The position numbers were made by a program, and so were the translations under genes. A stretch of 16,812 bases of DNA from an uncultured Actinomyces sp. (lineage in GTDB: Bacteria > Actinomycetota > Actinomycetes > Actinomycetales > Actinomycetaceae). The notes below the pieces were generated by a model, which was given only the letters and a program-made list of their open reading frames with translations, was not told the origin of the DNA and did no database searches. Every line of letters starts with the position of its first letter. The first letter of the stretch is position 1. Location: contig CALISI010000072.1 of assembly GCA_938041695.1 (NCBI GenBank), forward strand, positions 1 to 16,812, written 5' to 3'. Positions 7,300 through 14,807 of this stretch are shown one piece after another.

Positions 7300-7305
7300 A
7301 TTTTA
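7300..7305 (-). promoter_or_regulatory. -10 box of dgt, suggesting a leaderless transcript
   Basis: TAAAAT on the minus strand stands six bases before the GTG start of dgt. GTTCTG at 7323-7328 is a weak -35 at 17-base spacing. Together with the absence of a ribosome site this supports transcription starting at or next to the start codon. Confidence 0.35.
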
Positions 7306-7477
7306 CTAGGGAAACGCCTGCGCAGAACGGGCCCAGGCCTCGTGACCGTCAAAGCGGCACAAATTACCCACAAAATACTGTGAGATAGCCCGTCGCCTCT
7401 GTCACTACCGGTTCAAACATGCTAATTGTCAAGTGTCGCATTCAGCGTCGAATCCCCATCCATGGAAGGAGTCCCCC

Positions 7478-9529
7478 GTGTCCAACACGGCACAGGAAAT
7501 CCTCGATGCGGTCGGTGGTCCCGGCAACATCACCCACTTCACCCACTGCGCGACGCGTCTGCGTTTTGAACTCAACGACGCATCGATCGTCGACAAGGAC
7601 CGTGTCGAGGCCATTGATGGCGTCCTCGGCGCCGTCCCCCAGTCCGGCGACCGCTACCAGATCGTCATCGGCGGTGCGGTGCAGTCCGTCTTTAACGAGA
7701 TCAATAACCTGCCGTCGATGAAGTCGGGTGCCGCCGCCTCGAACGACGACGTCAAGGCCGCCGCCCGCGCCAAGGCGCGCGGCAAGAACGCCATCGTCGA
7801 CGCGTTCTTCGAGTACCTGTCGGACTCGTTCCGCCCGCTGCTACCCGTCCTGCTCGGCGCGTCCCTGATCCTGGCGCTCCTCGCGGTGCTTGACGCCCTG
7901 CACGTCGTCGACACGCGCGCCGATGTTATCCCCGCGTGGCTGGGCTACGTGAACTCCATGTGGCGCGCGGTCTTCTACTTCCTGCCCGCGATGGTCGCCT
8001 ACAACGCCTCCAAGAAGCTGGACATCGACCCGTGGGTCGGCACGGCCGTCATCCTGTCGCTGCTCACCCCCAACTTCATCGGCCTGAGCAACGCCTCCTC
8101 ATTCGCTGAGACGACGTGTACGACGACAGAGCTCGGCTCCGAGCAGTGCGTCACCCAGATCGGCTCCCTGCCCCTGCAGCTGTCTGACTACGGCGGCCAG
8201 GTGTTCGTGCCGCTGCTGATGGTGCCGATCCTCGCACTGGTCTACAAGGGCCTGAAGAAGATCATTCCGGCGAACGTCCAGATGGTGTTCGTCCCCTTCA
8301 TCTCCTTCATCGTCATCATGCCGCTGACCGCCTTCCTGATCGGCCCTCTGTCGATCTGGATCGGTAACGGCCTGGGCTCCGGCCTGGCCTGGCTCAACGG
8401 ACACGCCCCCATCGTCTTCGCGATCATCATCCCGATCATCTACCCCTTCCTGGTGCCGCTCGGCCTGCACTGGCCCCTCAACGCCCTGCAGCTGGCTAAC
8501 ATTGCCGCAACGGGTTCGGACTTCATCCAGGGCCCCATGGGCGCCTGGAACTTCGCGTGCTTCGGCGCCACCGCCGGCGTTCTCTTCCTGTCGATCCGCG
8601 ACCGTGACACCGACATGCGCCAGACTGCTTCCGGCGCCCTGGCCGCGGGCCTCTTCGGCGGTATCTCCGAGCCGTCCCTGTACGGTATTCACCTGCGTTT
8701 CAAGCGCATCTACCCGCTGATGCTCACCGGCTGTGTCGTCGGCGGTCTGGTCATCGGTATCGGTGGCGGCGCGACGACAACCACCTTCGTGTTCACCTCG
8801 CTGCTGACGATCCCCGTTTTCAGCCCCATGGCCGTCTACGCCCTGGGTGTCGCTGCCGCGTTCGTCACCGCGTTCCTGATGGTCGTGCTGTTCGACTACC
8901 GCACGAAGGAACAGAAGGCGGAGGCTCGCGCGAAGAAGTCGCTCCTCGAGGATGATGCTCCCGCGCCTACCCCTGCTGCTCCCGCCGCTGAGGCTGCTGC
9001 TCCCGCCGCCGCTCCGGCGGCCGAGGCTGCTCCCGCTTTCAGCGACGAGGCGAAGGCTGATCTGACGCTCACCTCCCCCATGGCGGGCACGATCGTTGCG
9101 CTGTCTGACGTGGCCGACGAGGCCTTCGCCGCCGGAGCGCTCGGCCCCGGTGTTGCCCTGTCCCCCGCCGCCGGCGCCGTCGTCGTTGCCCCGTGTGACG
9201 GCAAGGTGACGGTTGCTTTCCCGACCGGCCACGCATACGGCATTAAGTCCGCTTCCGGCGTCCAGGTGCTCATCCACATCGGTATGGACACTGTGAAACT
9301 GGAAGGCCGAGGCTTCACGCCGCACGTCGCGAAGGGCGACATCGTTCGCCGTGGCGATGTGCTGGCTGAGGTCGATTGGGACGTCATCCGTGAGGCCGGC
9401 TACGACACGGTCACCCCGATGGTCGTCACGAATAAGAAGAAGTTCGGCGAGATCACCCCGGCCGCTCCCGGCCCGGTGGGTATCACCGACACGGTCGTGA
9501 CGGTGTCCCCCAAGGAAGCCGCACAGTGA
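7478..9529 (+). CDS. PTS sugar permease IIBCA, beta-glucoside (BglF) type
   Basis: A 683-residue membrane permease that imports and phosphorylates a sugar using PEP via HPr. Domain order is IIB (1-80; phospho-cysteine C24 in THCATRLRF), IIC (about 112-475, ten or so membrane segments; GISEPSLYG at 395-403), an Ala/Pro/Glu linker (491-522) and IIA of the glucose type (530-660; H600 in VLIHIG, H585 in GHAYG). This order is that of the beta-glucoside/sucrose/trehalose group; the substrate cannot be fixed and no glycosidase or antiterminator gene adjoins. A loop at about 204-230 carries two cysteines (C214, C224). The GTG at 7478 has GGAAGGAG six bases upstream; an upstream GTG at 7433 lacks one. 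Single-gene unit with its own terminator. No RAT-type antiterminator hairpin was found in the leader. Confidence 0.93.
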   Translation: MSNTAQEILDAVGGPGNITHFTHCATRLRFELNDASIVDKDRVEAIDGVLGAVPQSGDRYQIVIGGAVQSVFNEINNLPSMKSGAAASNDDVKAAARAKARGKNAIVDAFFEYLSDSFRPLLPVLLGASLILALLAVLDALHVVDTRADVIPAWLGYVNSMWRAVFYFLPAMVAYNASKKLDIDPWVGTAVILSLLTPNFIGLSNASSFAETTCTTTELGSEQCVTQIGSLPLQLSDYGGQVFVPLLMVPILALVYKGLKKIIPANVQMVFVPFISFIVIMPLTAFLIGPLSIWIGNGLGSGLAWLNGHAPIVFAIIIPIIYPFLVPLGLHWPLNALQLANIAATGSDFIQGPMGAWNFACFGATAGVLFLSIRDRDTDMRQTASGALAAGLFGGISEPSLYGIHLRFKRIYPLMLTGCVVGGLVIGIGGGATTTTFVFTSLLTIPVFSPMAVYALGVAAAFVTAFLMVVLFDYRTKEQKAEARAKKSLLEDDAPAPTPAAPAAEAAAPAAAPAAEAAPAFSDEAKADLTLTSPMAGTIVALSDVADEAFAAGALGPGVALSPAAGAVVVAPCDGKVTVAFPTGHAYGIKSASGVQVLIHIGMDTVKLEGRGFTPHVAKGDIVRRGDVLAEVDWDVIREAGYDTVTPMVVTNKKKFGEITPAAPGPVGITDTVVTVSPKEAAQ

Positions 9530-9542
9530 GCCTGTGACGCAC

Positions 9543-9578
9543 GAGTGGTGGGCGAGCCAATTGGCTCGCCCACCACTC
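9543..9578 (+). terminator. Rho-independent terminator of the PTS gene
   Basis: A perfect 36-base palindrome, 16 base pairs of stem closing a four-base AATT loop, lies 13 bases after the PTS stop and is followed by TTTATTG. Confidence 0.92.
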
Positions 9579-9629
9579 TTTATTGCATCGGCGGTAACCG
9601 TGGTTCTTTCGTCGATACCGTGCATGTTC

Positions 9630-9659
9630 TTGCACAAGCGCAAGCGAGGCAACTAAACT
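9630..9659 (+). promoter_or_regulatory. Promoter of the broken protease gene
   Basis: TTGCAC (9630-9635) and TAAACT (9654-9659) are separated by 18 bases, a good sigma-70-type pair. An AGGAG at 9685-9689 follows. So the pseudogene keeps its expression signals. Confidence 0.5.
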
Positions 9660-9688
9660 GTTGACCGTTCGGTTACCTTACCGCAGGA

Positions 9689-10662
9689 GTGCAAGGATCC
9701 CCCCTGTCAAAGAAAGACGGAACGATGCCAGACGTTGCATTCGACTCAGAGCGCCTGCTCAGTCTCATCTAGCCCTGCTCACAGAAGCCACGGCACCGAA
9801 GTTGCCTCACTATTGGTCTCACGTACTTACGGTATGGTGCCTGATGCTGCGCTGCTCGCTTACCAAAGCATCGATGACACCAGCGCGGCTGGGGATGATT
9901 GCCCGATGAAGGCTGGTGTCCTGCCAACGGAAGTGTCATCGTTGATCAACAAGGCAATCAATGATGGAGCATCGATCATCAATTACTCCGCGACATCTCC
10001 TTCACCTTCAGAAGACCTCAAATGGGCAATCGCTCGTGCGATGAGTCAAGGAGTCATCATCACTACTGGTGCAGGAAACACTTCCTCAGACAACACCGGG
10101 AGTTCTTCGTCGCAGTGGTCGGGCGTCGTCGGTGTTTCCGCCATTGGTACCGATGAAAAGTTCGCCTCCTATTCCTCCTGGGGGCAGGGAGTCACCACGG
10201 CTGCTGTCGGGGCCCCGTCATTCCGCGGGATGCAGACGGCAAAATCTCTTCCACTCAGGGCACCTCTTTTTCGGCTCCTATTGTCGCGGGCATTCTCGCG
10301 CAGGCGCGTGCCAAGTGGCCCAACGCGACATCGAATCAGCTTCTCCAGCTTCTCGTCAACACTGCGAGCACACCTGAGGGCGGTAGAGACATCTACGTCA
10401 GGTACGGACCAATTAACCCCGGAAAAATGCTGAACACCGATCCGAGCCAGTACCTCGACGAAAACCCATTGGCAGACAAGGGGGGCGCTCGAGCCCGACA
10501 CCCGCGGAGGTTCGCCAGTACGCCGATGGCCTCGTTGATCCGAGCGAGATCGCGTATGACAACTCCTACGTCTATCGGGGCCTCGACGAGTCACAGGTAA
10601 CCGACAAAGACAATCCCTACCCGACCCACCTGGGCACCAGCCCTCGCTTTCACGGAAAGTAG
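9689..10662 (+). pseudogene. Subtilisin-like (S8) serine protease, truncated and twice frameshifted
   Basis: Three frames together encode the C-terminal two thirds of an S8 peptidase. Frame one (from about 9735) has the catalytic-His motif SHGTEVASLL (His codon 9789-9791), the ASIINYS strand and TTGAGNT with the oxyanion Asn. After the run at 10209-10216 the next frame gives DGKISSTQGTSFSAPIVAG, with catalytic Ser at 10265-10267. After the G-run at 10480-10485 a third frame reads EVRQYADGLVDPSEIAYDNS to the TAG at 10660. Adding one C and one G would join all three. The catalytic Asp segment and any signal peptide are missing: a short upstream frame (MPDVAFDSERLLSLI, stop 9770) is out of phase, as if a deletion fused the 5' end to the middle. 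Base composition is visibly less GC-rich than both neighbours, suggesting acquisition. The two homopolymer shifts could be assembly errors, the missing Asp could not. Confidence 0.85.
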
Positions 10663-10679
10663 GCGACGCGACACAAGCG

Positions 10680-11504
10680 CTAGACCCCAGCGCCCTCGAC
10701 GATATCCAGGACGGCACGCACCTGCTCGACGGTGAATTGTCCGGGGGCGCTCCCCTCCCAGCCGGGCAGGGTGGCAAAGGTGGCCGCGGATCCAAGCGCG
10801 GAGCCGACCAGGCGCGTGGGCGCGCCGTGCTGTCCCATCGAGATGCCGATAATGGGACGGTCGTAGGCCTCGCGCGCCCAGGCCTGGGCGGCCAGGACCC
10901 GGGCCGCATCCGTGGCACTGTGGGCCATGCACGCGAACTTGAGAACGTCAGCGCCGGCAACGTTCATGGCAGCGAGAACCTCGGCGAGCCGTTCATCGCT
11001 GGGCGTGACCTCAAAATCGTGGAAGGAAGCGACGACGATCGCCCCCTCCTCGTGCGCATCCTCGATGAGGGTAGAAGATCCGTCACGCGAAATCTCCACG
11101 TCGACGCCGCCGACACACGAAGCGAGCCTGCGCACGAGGGCACAGTACTCCTCGTCATCCAGGTATGCCTGGCCGCCCTCGACCGACGTGCGGATGGTCG
11201 CCAAAACCGGCAGCGGAGAGGAATCTGCGACGTAGCGGGCCATGCGCACCAAGTCTTCCTCCACGTCCGAGGCGGCTACGAAGTGTGCCCCGACGAGGGA
11301 GGAGAGGAAGGTATCGGCCCGCCACTCGACGATGTCCGCGCGGCACGTGGCCATTGCCTGAACTTGCCCGATGAGGGACTGCGAGTCCCCGCTGACGGGA
11401 ACAATCACTTGGGTGTGGCCACCGAGGGTCGCCTTCTTGGCGGCCCGCCCGATGGTGACGAGTCCGGGCGCAGGGTCAGGGTCGGGCGCAGATGAGTGAG
11501 GCAT
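10680..11504 (-). CDS. aroD: 3-dehydroquinate dehydratase, type I
   Basis: A 274-residue type I dehydroquinase, third step of the shikimate pathway, removing water from 3-dehydroquinate. The Schiff-base lysine is K189 in GADVLKFACMA, the catalytic histidine is H162 in VASFHDFEVTP, and substrate contacts E60, R62 (VEWRAD), R105 (TIRT) and the late MGQHGAPTRLVGSALGSAATFA region (cut here to GQHGAPTRLVGS) are present. The N-terminal 25 residues are Pro/Asp rich and not conserved. AAGGA precedes the ATG by four bases. It begins 11 bases after dusB ends, so it is the last gene of glyS-dusB-aroD. Many actinobacteria use the unrelated type II enzyme AroQ; type I is less common there but known. Confidence 0.93.
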   Translation of the reverse strand: MPHSSAPDPDPAPGLVTIGRAAKKATLGGHTQVIVPVSGDSQSLIGQVQAMATCRADIVEWRADTFLSSLVGAHFVAASDVEEDLVRMARYVADSSPLPVLATIRTSVEGGQAYLDDEEYCALVRRLASCVGGVDVEISRDGSSTLIEDAHEEGAIVVASFHDFEVTPSDERLAEVLAAMNVAGADVLKFACMAHSATDAARVLAAQAWAREAYDRPIIGISMGQHGAPTRLVGSALGSAATFATLPGWEGSAPGQFTVEQVRAVLDIVEGAGV

Positions 11505-11515
11505 GATTCCTTCGC

Positions 11516-12832
11516 TTAGTATCCGATTTCTGCCAGGTGCAGGCGATCTCGTTCGCTCTGCGTGAGGTAGGGGTGGTCCAGCCAGCCGTCGGGCAGGTGG
11601 GGTGTTTTCTCACCGCCGGCGCGTCCGCGCGGTCCGCGGGCGGCGGGCGGGAAGGCCTGGTCGAGGTCGAGGTCCCCGAGGCGATCGTGCAGCTCCTGGA
11701 GGGTGGAGACCATGGACAGGGCGTGACGCTGGGGGCCGCCGACGGCGAATCCGCGCAGGTACCAGCCGATGTGTTTGCGCATTTCGCGCAGCGCACGCCC
11801 CTCGTCGCCCTGGTCGACGACGCACCATGCGGCGTGGCGCTCGATGACGGAGACGACGTCGGCGAGGCTGGGGCCGGGCGGGATGGCCCCGCCGTGGTAG
11901 GCGGCGACGATGTCGCGGAAGATCCAGGGGCGTCCTTGGGCGCCGCGCCCGACGCTGATGCCGTCGCAGCCGGTGCGCTCGAGCATGGCCAGGGCGTCGG
12001 CGGCCTCGAAGACGTCGCCGTTGCCGAAAACGGGGATGTCGAGCAGGTCCTTCAGGCGCGCGATCTCGTCCCAGTGGGCCTGACCCGCGTAGTGCTGGTT
12101 CTGGGTGCGCGCGTGCAGGGTGAGGGCGGCGGCGCCCAGCTTCTGCGCGGCCAGTGCGGCATCCGTCGCGGTCTCGTGCTCGGAGTCGATGCCGATGCGG
12201 ATCTTGACGGTGACCGGGATTTCGCGCCCCACGCGCTCCCCGGCCTCGTTTGAGGCGCGAACGACGGCACCCACGAGGTCGGTAAACAGGTCGCGCTTCC
12301 AGGGCAGGGCCGCTCCCCCGCCCTTCTTCGTCACCTTGGGGACGGGGCACCCGAAGTTCAGGTCGATGTGATCGGTGAGGTCGCGCTCGATGAGCATCGT
12401 CGCGGCCTTCGCCATGACGGCGGGATCAACGCCGTAGAGCTGCAGGGAGCGCACGCGCTCGGCGGGGTCGGGGCGCACCATCTCCAGGGTGCGTTCGTTC
12501 TCCTCGACGAGGGCGCGGCTGGTCACCATCTCCGTGACGTACAGGCCGGTGGGCGCGTCCACGCGCGGGATGGCCACGTGGCGCGGCTCGTTGGACGCCT
12601 GACCTTTGTTCTTCGTGGACGAGGCCGTGGCCCCCTCCCCCGATTCGGCCGCCCAGGAGGGGATGCCGGTGGGTCGCAGGTGGTCGGGCAGGCCCGACTC
12701 GCCCATGATGCGACACAGGCGGCGGAAGGGCACGTCCGTCACCCCGGCCATGGGGGCCAGGACGACGGGTGTCCACAGGCGCAGCGGCCCCACGCGAAGC
12801 GGGGCCGCTGCGGACGGTGAGGCTATGGACAA
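11516..12832 (-). CDS. dusB: tRNA-dihydrouridine synthase, DusB/Nifr3 type
   Basis: A 438-residue FMN-dependent enzyme reducing uridines in the tRNA D-arm. The TIM barrel is evident from VVLAPMAGVTDVPFRRLC (23-40), the active-site C162 in LNFGCPVPKVTKKGGGAAL, the LTLHARTQNQHYAG strand, FGNGDVF and the phosphate-binding GRGAQGRPWIF. Unusual is a stretch of about 50 residues (44-95, Ser/Gly/Glu/Lys rich) inserted between FRRLC and GLYVTEMVTSRAL, where relatives have about ten. The start is uncertain: TTG 12832 sits one base after the glyS stop, GTG 12793 is an alternative; neither has a clear ribosome site, so translation is probably coupled to glyS. A 12-base-pair hairpin covers the first codons. 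Confidence 0.93.
   Translation of the reverse strand: MSIASPSAAAPLRVGPLRLWTPVVLAPMAGVTDVPFRRLCRIMGESGLPDHLRPTGIPSWAAESGEGATASSTKNKGQASNEPRHVAIPRVDAPTGLYVTEMVTSRALVEENERTLEMVRPDPAERVRSLQLYGVDPAVMAKAATMLIERDLTDHIDLNFGCPVPKVTKKGGGAALPWKRDLFTDLVGAVVRASNEAGERVGREIPVTVKIRIGIDSEHETATDAALAAQKLGAAALTLHARTQNQHYAGQAHWDEIARLKDLLDIPVFGNGDVFEAADALAMLERTGCDGISVGRGAQGRPWIFRDIVAAYHGGAIPPGPSLADVVSVIERHAAWCVVDQGDEGRALREMRKHIGWYLRGFAVGGPQRHALSMVSTLQELHDRLGDLDLDQAFPPAARGPRGRAGGEKTPHLPDGWLDHPYLTQSERDRLHLAEIGY
12780..12812. repeat. 12-base-pair inverted repeat at the start of dusB
   Basis: The arms 12780-12791 and 12801-12812 are perfect complements with a nine-base loop. The hairpin starts 22 bases after the glyS stop and covers dusB codons 7-18. 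On the minus strand no T-run follows, so it is not a standard terminator; it could modulate glyS-dusB read-through or RNA processing, or simply reflect GC-rich coding. Confidence 0.45.
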
Positions 12833-12833
12833 A

Positions 12834-14222
12834 TCAGCAGCCCAGGCGTTCGATCAGGTACGACTTGACCTTATCGAGCGGGATGCGCACCTGCTCCATC
12901 GTGTCACGCTCGCGGATGGTGACGGCGTGGTCTTCGATCGAGTCGAAGTCGTAGGTGATGCAGAAGGGCGTGCCGATCTCGTCCTGGCGACGATAGCGGC
13001 GGCCAACGGCACCGGCGTCGTCGTAGTCGACGTTCCAGATGCCGCGCAGCTCGTCGGCCAGCTCGGAGGCGGGGCCGGTCAGTTCGGGCTTGCGGGACAG
13101 GGGCAGGACGGCGGCCTTGACCGGGGCCAGGCGCGGGTCCAGCTTGAGCACGACGCGCTTGTCGACGCCGCCCTTGGCGTTGGGGGCCTCGTCCTCGTGG
13201 TAGGCCTCGATGAGGAAGGCCATGAGGGAACGGGTCAGGCCCGCCGAGGGCTCGATGACGTAGGGGGTCCAGCGTTCCTTGGTGTTCGGGTCGAAGTAGT
13301 CGAGCTTCGCGCCGGAGGCCTCGGAGTGGACGGTCAGGTCATAGTCGGTGCGGTTGGCGATGCCTTCGAGCTCGCCCCACTCGCTGCCCTGGAAGCCGAA
13401 GCGGTATTCCAGGTCGACGGTGCGCTTGGAGTAGTGCGAGAGCTTTTCCTTGGGGTGCTCGTACTCGCGCAGGTTCTCGGGGTCGATACCGAGGTCCACG
13501 TACCAGGCCTTGCGGTAGTCGATCCAGTACTGGTGCCATTCCTCGTCGGTGCCGGGCTTGCAGAAGAACTCGAGTTCCATCTGCTCGAACTCGCGGGTAC
13601 GGAAGATGAAGTTGCCGGGCGTGATCTCGTTGCGGAACGACTTGCCGATCTGGCCGATGCCGAACGGCGGCTTCTTGCGCGCGGCGTTCATGACGTTCGC
13701 GTAGTTGATGAAGATGCCCTGGGCGGTCTCGGGGCGCAGGTAGTGCAGGCCGGCCTCGTCGTCGACGGGGCCCAGGTAGGTCTTGAGCAGGCCGGAGAAG
13801 GCGCGGGGCTCGGTCCACTGGCCGCGCACGCCACAGTTCGGGCAGGCGAGGTCGGCGGTGGTCAGGGAGGACTCTTCGACGCCCTTCTTTTCGGCGAGCT
13901 CTTCGATGAGCTGGTCCTCGCGGGCGCGCTTGTGGCAGTTGAGGCACTCGATGAGCGGGTCGGTGAAGGCCTTGACGTGGCCGGAGGCGACCCACACTTC
14001 GCGCGGGAGGATGACGGAGGAGTCGAGGCCGACGACGTCGGCGCGGCGGCGGACCATGGCGTTCCACCAGGCGCGCTTGATGTTTTCCTTCAGTTCCACG
14101 CCGAGCGGGCCGTAGTCCCACGCGGAGCGGGTGCCACCGTAGATGTCACCGCAGGGGAAGACGAAGCCGCGGCGCTTGGCCAGGCTGATCACGTTGTCGA
14201 GGCGGGAGGGTCCCTTAGCCAC
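12834..14222 (-). CDS. glyS: Glycyl-tRNA synthetase, single-chain (alpha2) type
   Basis: A 462-residue class II synthetase charging tRNA-Gly, of the eukaryotic/archaeal-like homodimeric form. Motif 1 region DYGPLGVELKENIKRAWW (36-53), the RPETAQG loop (163-169), motif 2 FRNEITPGNFIFRTREFEQ (196-214) and motif 3 GLTRSLMAFL are all present. Two CxxC pairs, C93/C96 and C127/C130, form a zinc knuckle in the insertion. The C-terminal anticodon-binding domain follows (LAPVKAAVLPLSRK onward). The GTG at 14222 has AAGGAG seven bases upstream. First gene of an operon with dusB and aroD. No T-box leader was recognised upstream; a small hairpin (14247-14263) lies just before the ribosome site. Confidence 0.96.
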   Translation of the reverse strand: MAKGPSRLDNVISLAKRRGFVFPCGDIYGGTRSAWDYGPLGVELKENIKRAWWNAMVRRRADVVGLDSSVILPREVWVASGHVKAFTDPLIECLNCHKRAREDQLIEELAEKKGVEESSLTTADLACPNCGVRGQWTEPRAFSGLLKTYLGPVDDEAGLHYLRPETAQGIFINYANVMNAARKKPPFGIGQIGKSFRNEITPGNFIFRTREFEQMELEFFCKPGTDEEWHQYWIDYRKAWYVDLGIDPENLREYEHPKEKLSHYSKRTVDLEYRFGFQGSEWGELEGIANRTDYDLTVHSEASGAKLDYFDPNTKERWTPYVIEPSAGLTRSLMAFLIEAYHEDEAPNAKGGVDKRVVLKLDPRLAPVKAAVLPLSRKPELTGPASELADELRGIWNVDYDDAGAVGRRYRRQDEIGTPFCITYDFDSIEDHAVTIRERDTMEQVRIPLDKVKSYLIERLGC

Positions 14223-14393
14223 TTGTCACTCCTTGAGTATTTGGGGCACGACTGGCTGTCGTGTCGCCATCGATACTAGTCGATAACTACTGCTTCGGGC
14301 GCTTGCGGGCCCCTCTGCGCTCATGGATCCCACCACAGGTGCGCGCTGGGAGTTCTGGCCGGGTCCTGCGGCGCTCTCCTCCAGCGCACTCAC

Positions 14394-14509
14394 GGATAGG
14401 TTATGAAGTTCTGGATAGGTTATGCAGATCCGGATAGGTAATGCAGATCTGGATAGGTTATTAACCTATCCAGATGTCAATAACCTATCCACATCGTCGT
14501 AACCTATCC
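14394..14509. repeat. Seven-copy phased repeat array, four direct plus three inverted
   Basis: The word ggataggtta occurs at 14394, 14413, 14432 (with one change, ggataggtaa) and 14451; its complement taacctatcc occurs at 14462, 14481 and 14500. Neighbouring copies of like orientation start exactly 19 bases apart. Copies four and five meet head to head around the T at 14461, making a perfect 10+1+10 palindrome there. The eight- to nine-base spacers are partly alike on the left (gcagatcc, gcagatct) and less so on the right. The block ends about 170 bases upstream of the glyS start. It looks like a protein-binding array or a large RNA/DNA hairpin; no known element was recognised. Confidence 0.9.
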
Positions 14510-14728
14510 GGATCCGCGTGAGCCAGCCCCCCCACTCCCCCAGCCCCAAAAGTCGCACGTAATTCCCCTTGACATATTTCAAGTTCCGAAATGGCATCGT
14601 TGACATTCCAACGTTCTCAACACGTGATTGAAATCTTTACCATTGAATGACGTGCGAAAGTGCAGGGCGCACACAGGCAATTCACAGACACCCAACGACA
14701 GTCGTCCGCGCCCGAGCACACAAAAGAG

Positions 14729-14769
14729 CCCCGGCCTCGTCGCTCCTACGGGAGGGAACGAGGCCGGGG
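14729..14769 (-). terminator. Terminator of the GntR-ABC operon
   Basis: A 12-base-pair stem (14729-14740 with 14758-14769), extended by an inner ctcc/ggag pairing around a tacg loop, lies 39 bases after the membrane-protein stop. On the minus strand it is followed by CTCTTTTG. Confidence 0.85.
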
Positions 14770-14807
14770 TCGTGTCGAGGGGTCATGTTCCCCGGTGCAA
14801 CTAGCGT

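Larger units (their letters stand above)
14223..14807. other. 585-base non-coding gap upstream of glyS
   Basis: No convincing gene is present; the longest open frame (14647-14919, plus) has no family look and overlaps the next gene antisense. From the glyS side it holds a six-base-pair hairpin (14247-14252 with 14258-14263), a -10-like TAGTAT on the minus strand (14273-14278) with no clear -35, the 19-base-pitch repeat array (14394-14509), a pyrimidine-rich C-tract (about 14521-14547), an AT-rich island with two TTGACA words on the plus strand (14569-14574 and 14600-14605, 31 bases apart) lacking good -10 boxes, and finally the terminator of the right-hand operon. Confidence 0.75.

Noticed and set aside
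7306..7477. RAT antiterminator hairpin in the PTS leader
   Set aside because: No matching RNA-hairpin consensus or terminator was found and no BglG-type gene adjoins.
8099..9652. A 517-codon minus-strand open frame
   Set aside because: Antisense to the PTS permease and passes through its terminator; Asp/His/Arg/Gly-rich shadow without family features.
12606..14279. A 557-codon plus-strand open frame
   Set aside because: Antisense to glyS and the start of dusB, both with complete catalytic motifs; the product is low-complexity.
14223..14393. Glycine T-box or glycine riboswitch before glyS
   Set aside because: No AGGGTGG-type T-box sequence, specifier stem or terminator/antiterminator pair could be recognised.
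14484..14492. DnaA box (ctatccaca)
   Set aside because: One mismatch to ttatccaca and explained by the repeat word itself; no second box or origin gene nearby.
14394..14509. CRISPR array
   Set aside because: Repeats are only 10 bases, spacers 8-9 bases and partly alike, and orientation flips in the middle; no cas gene nearby.
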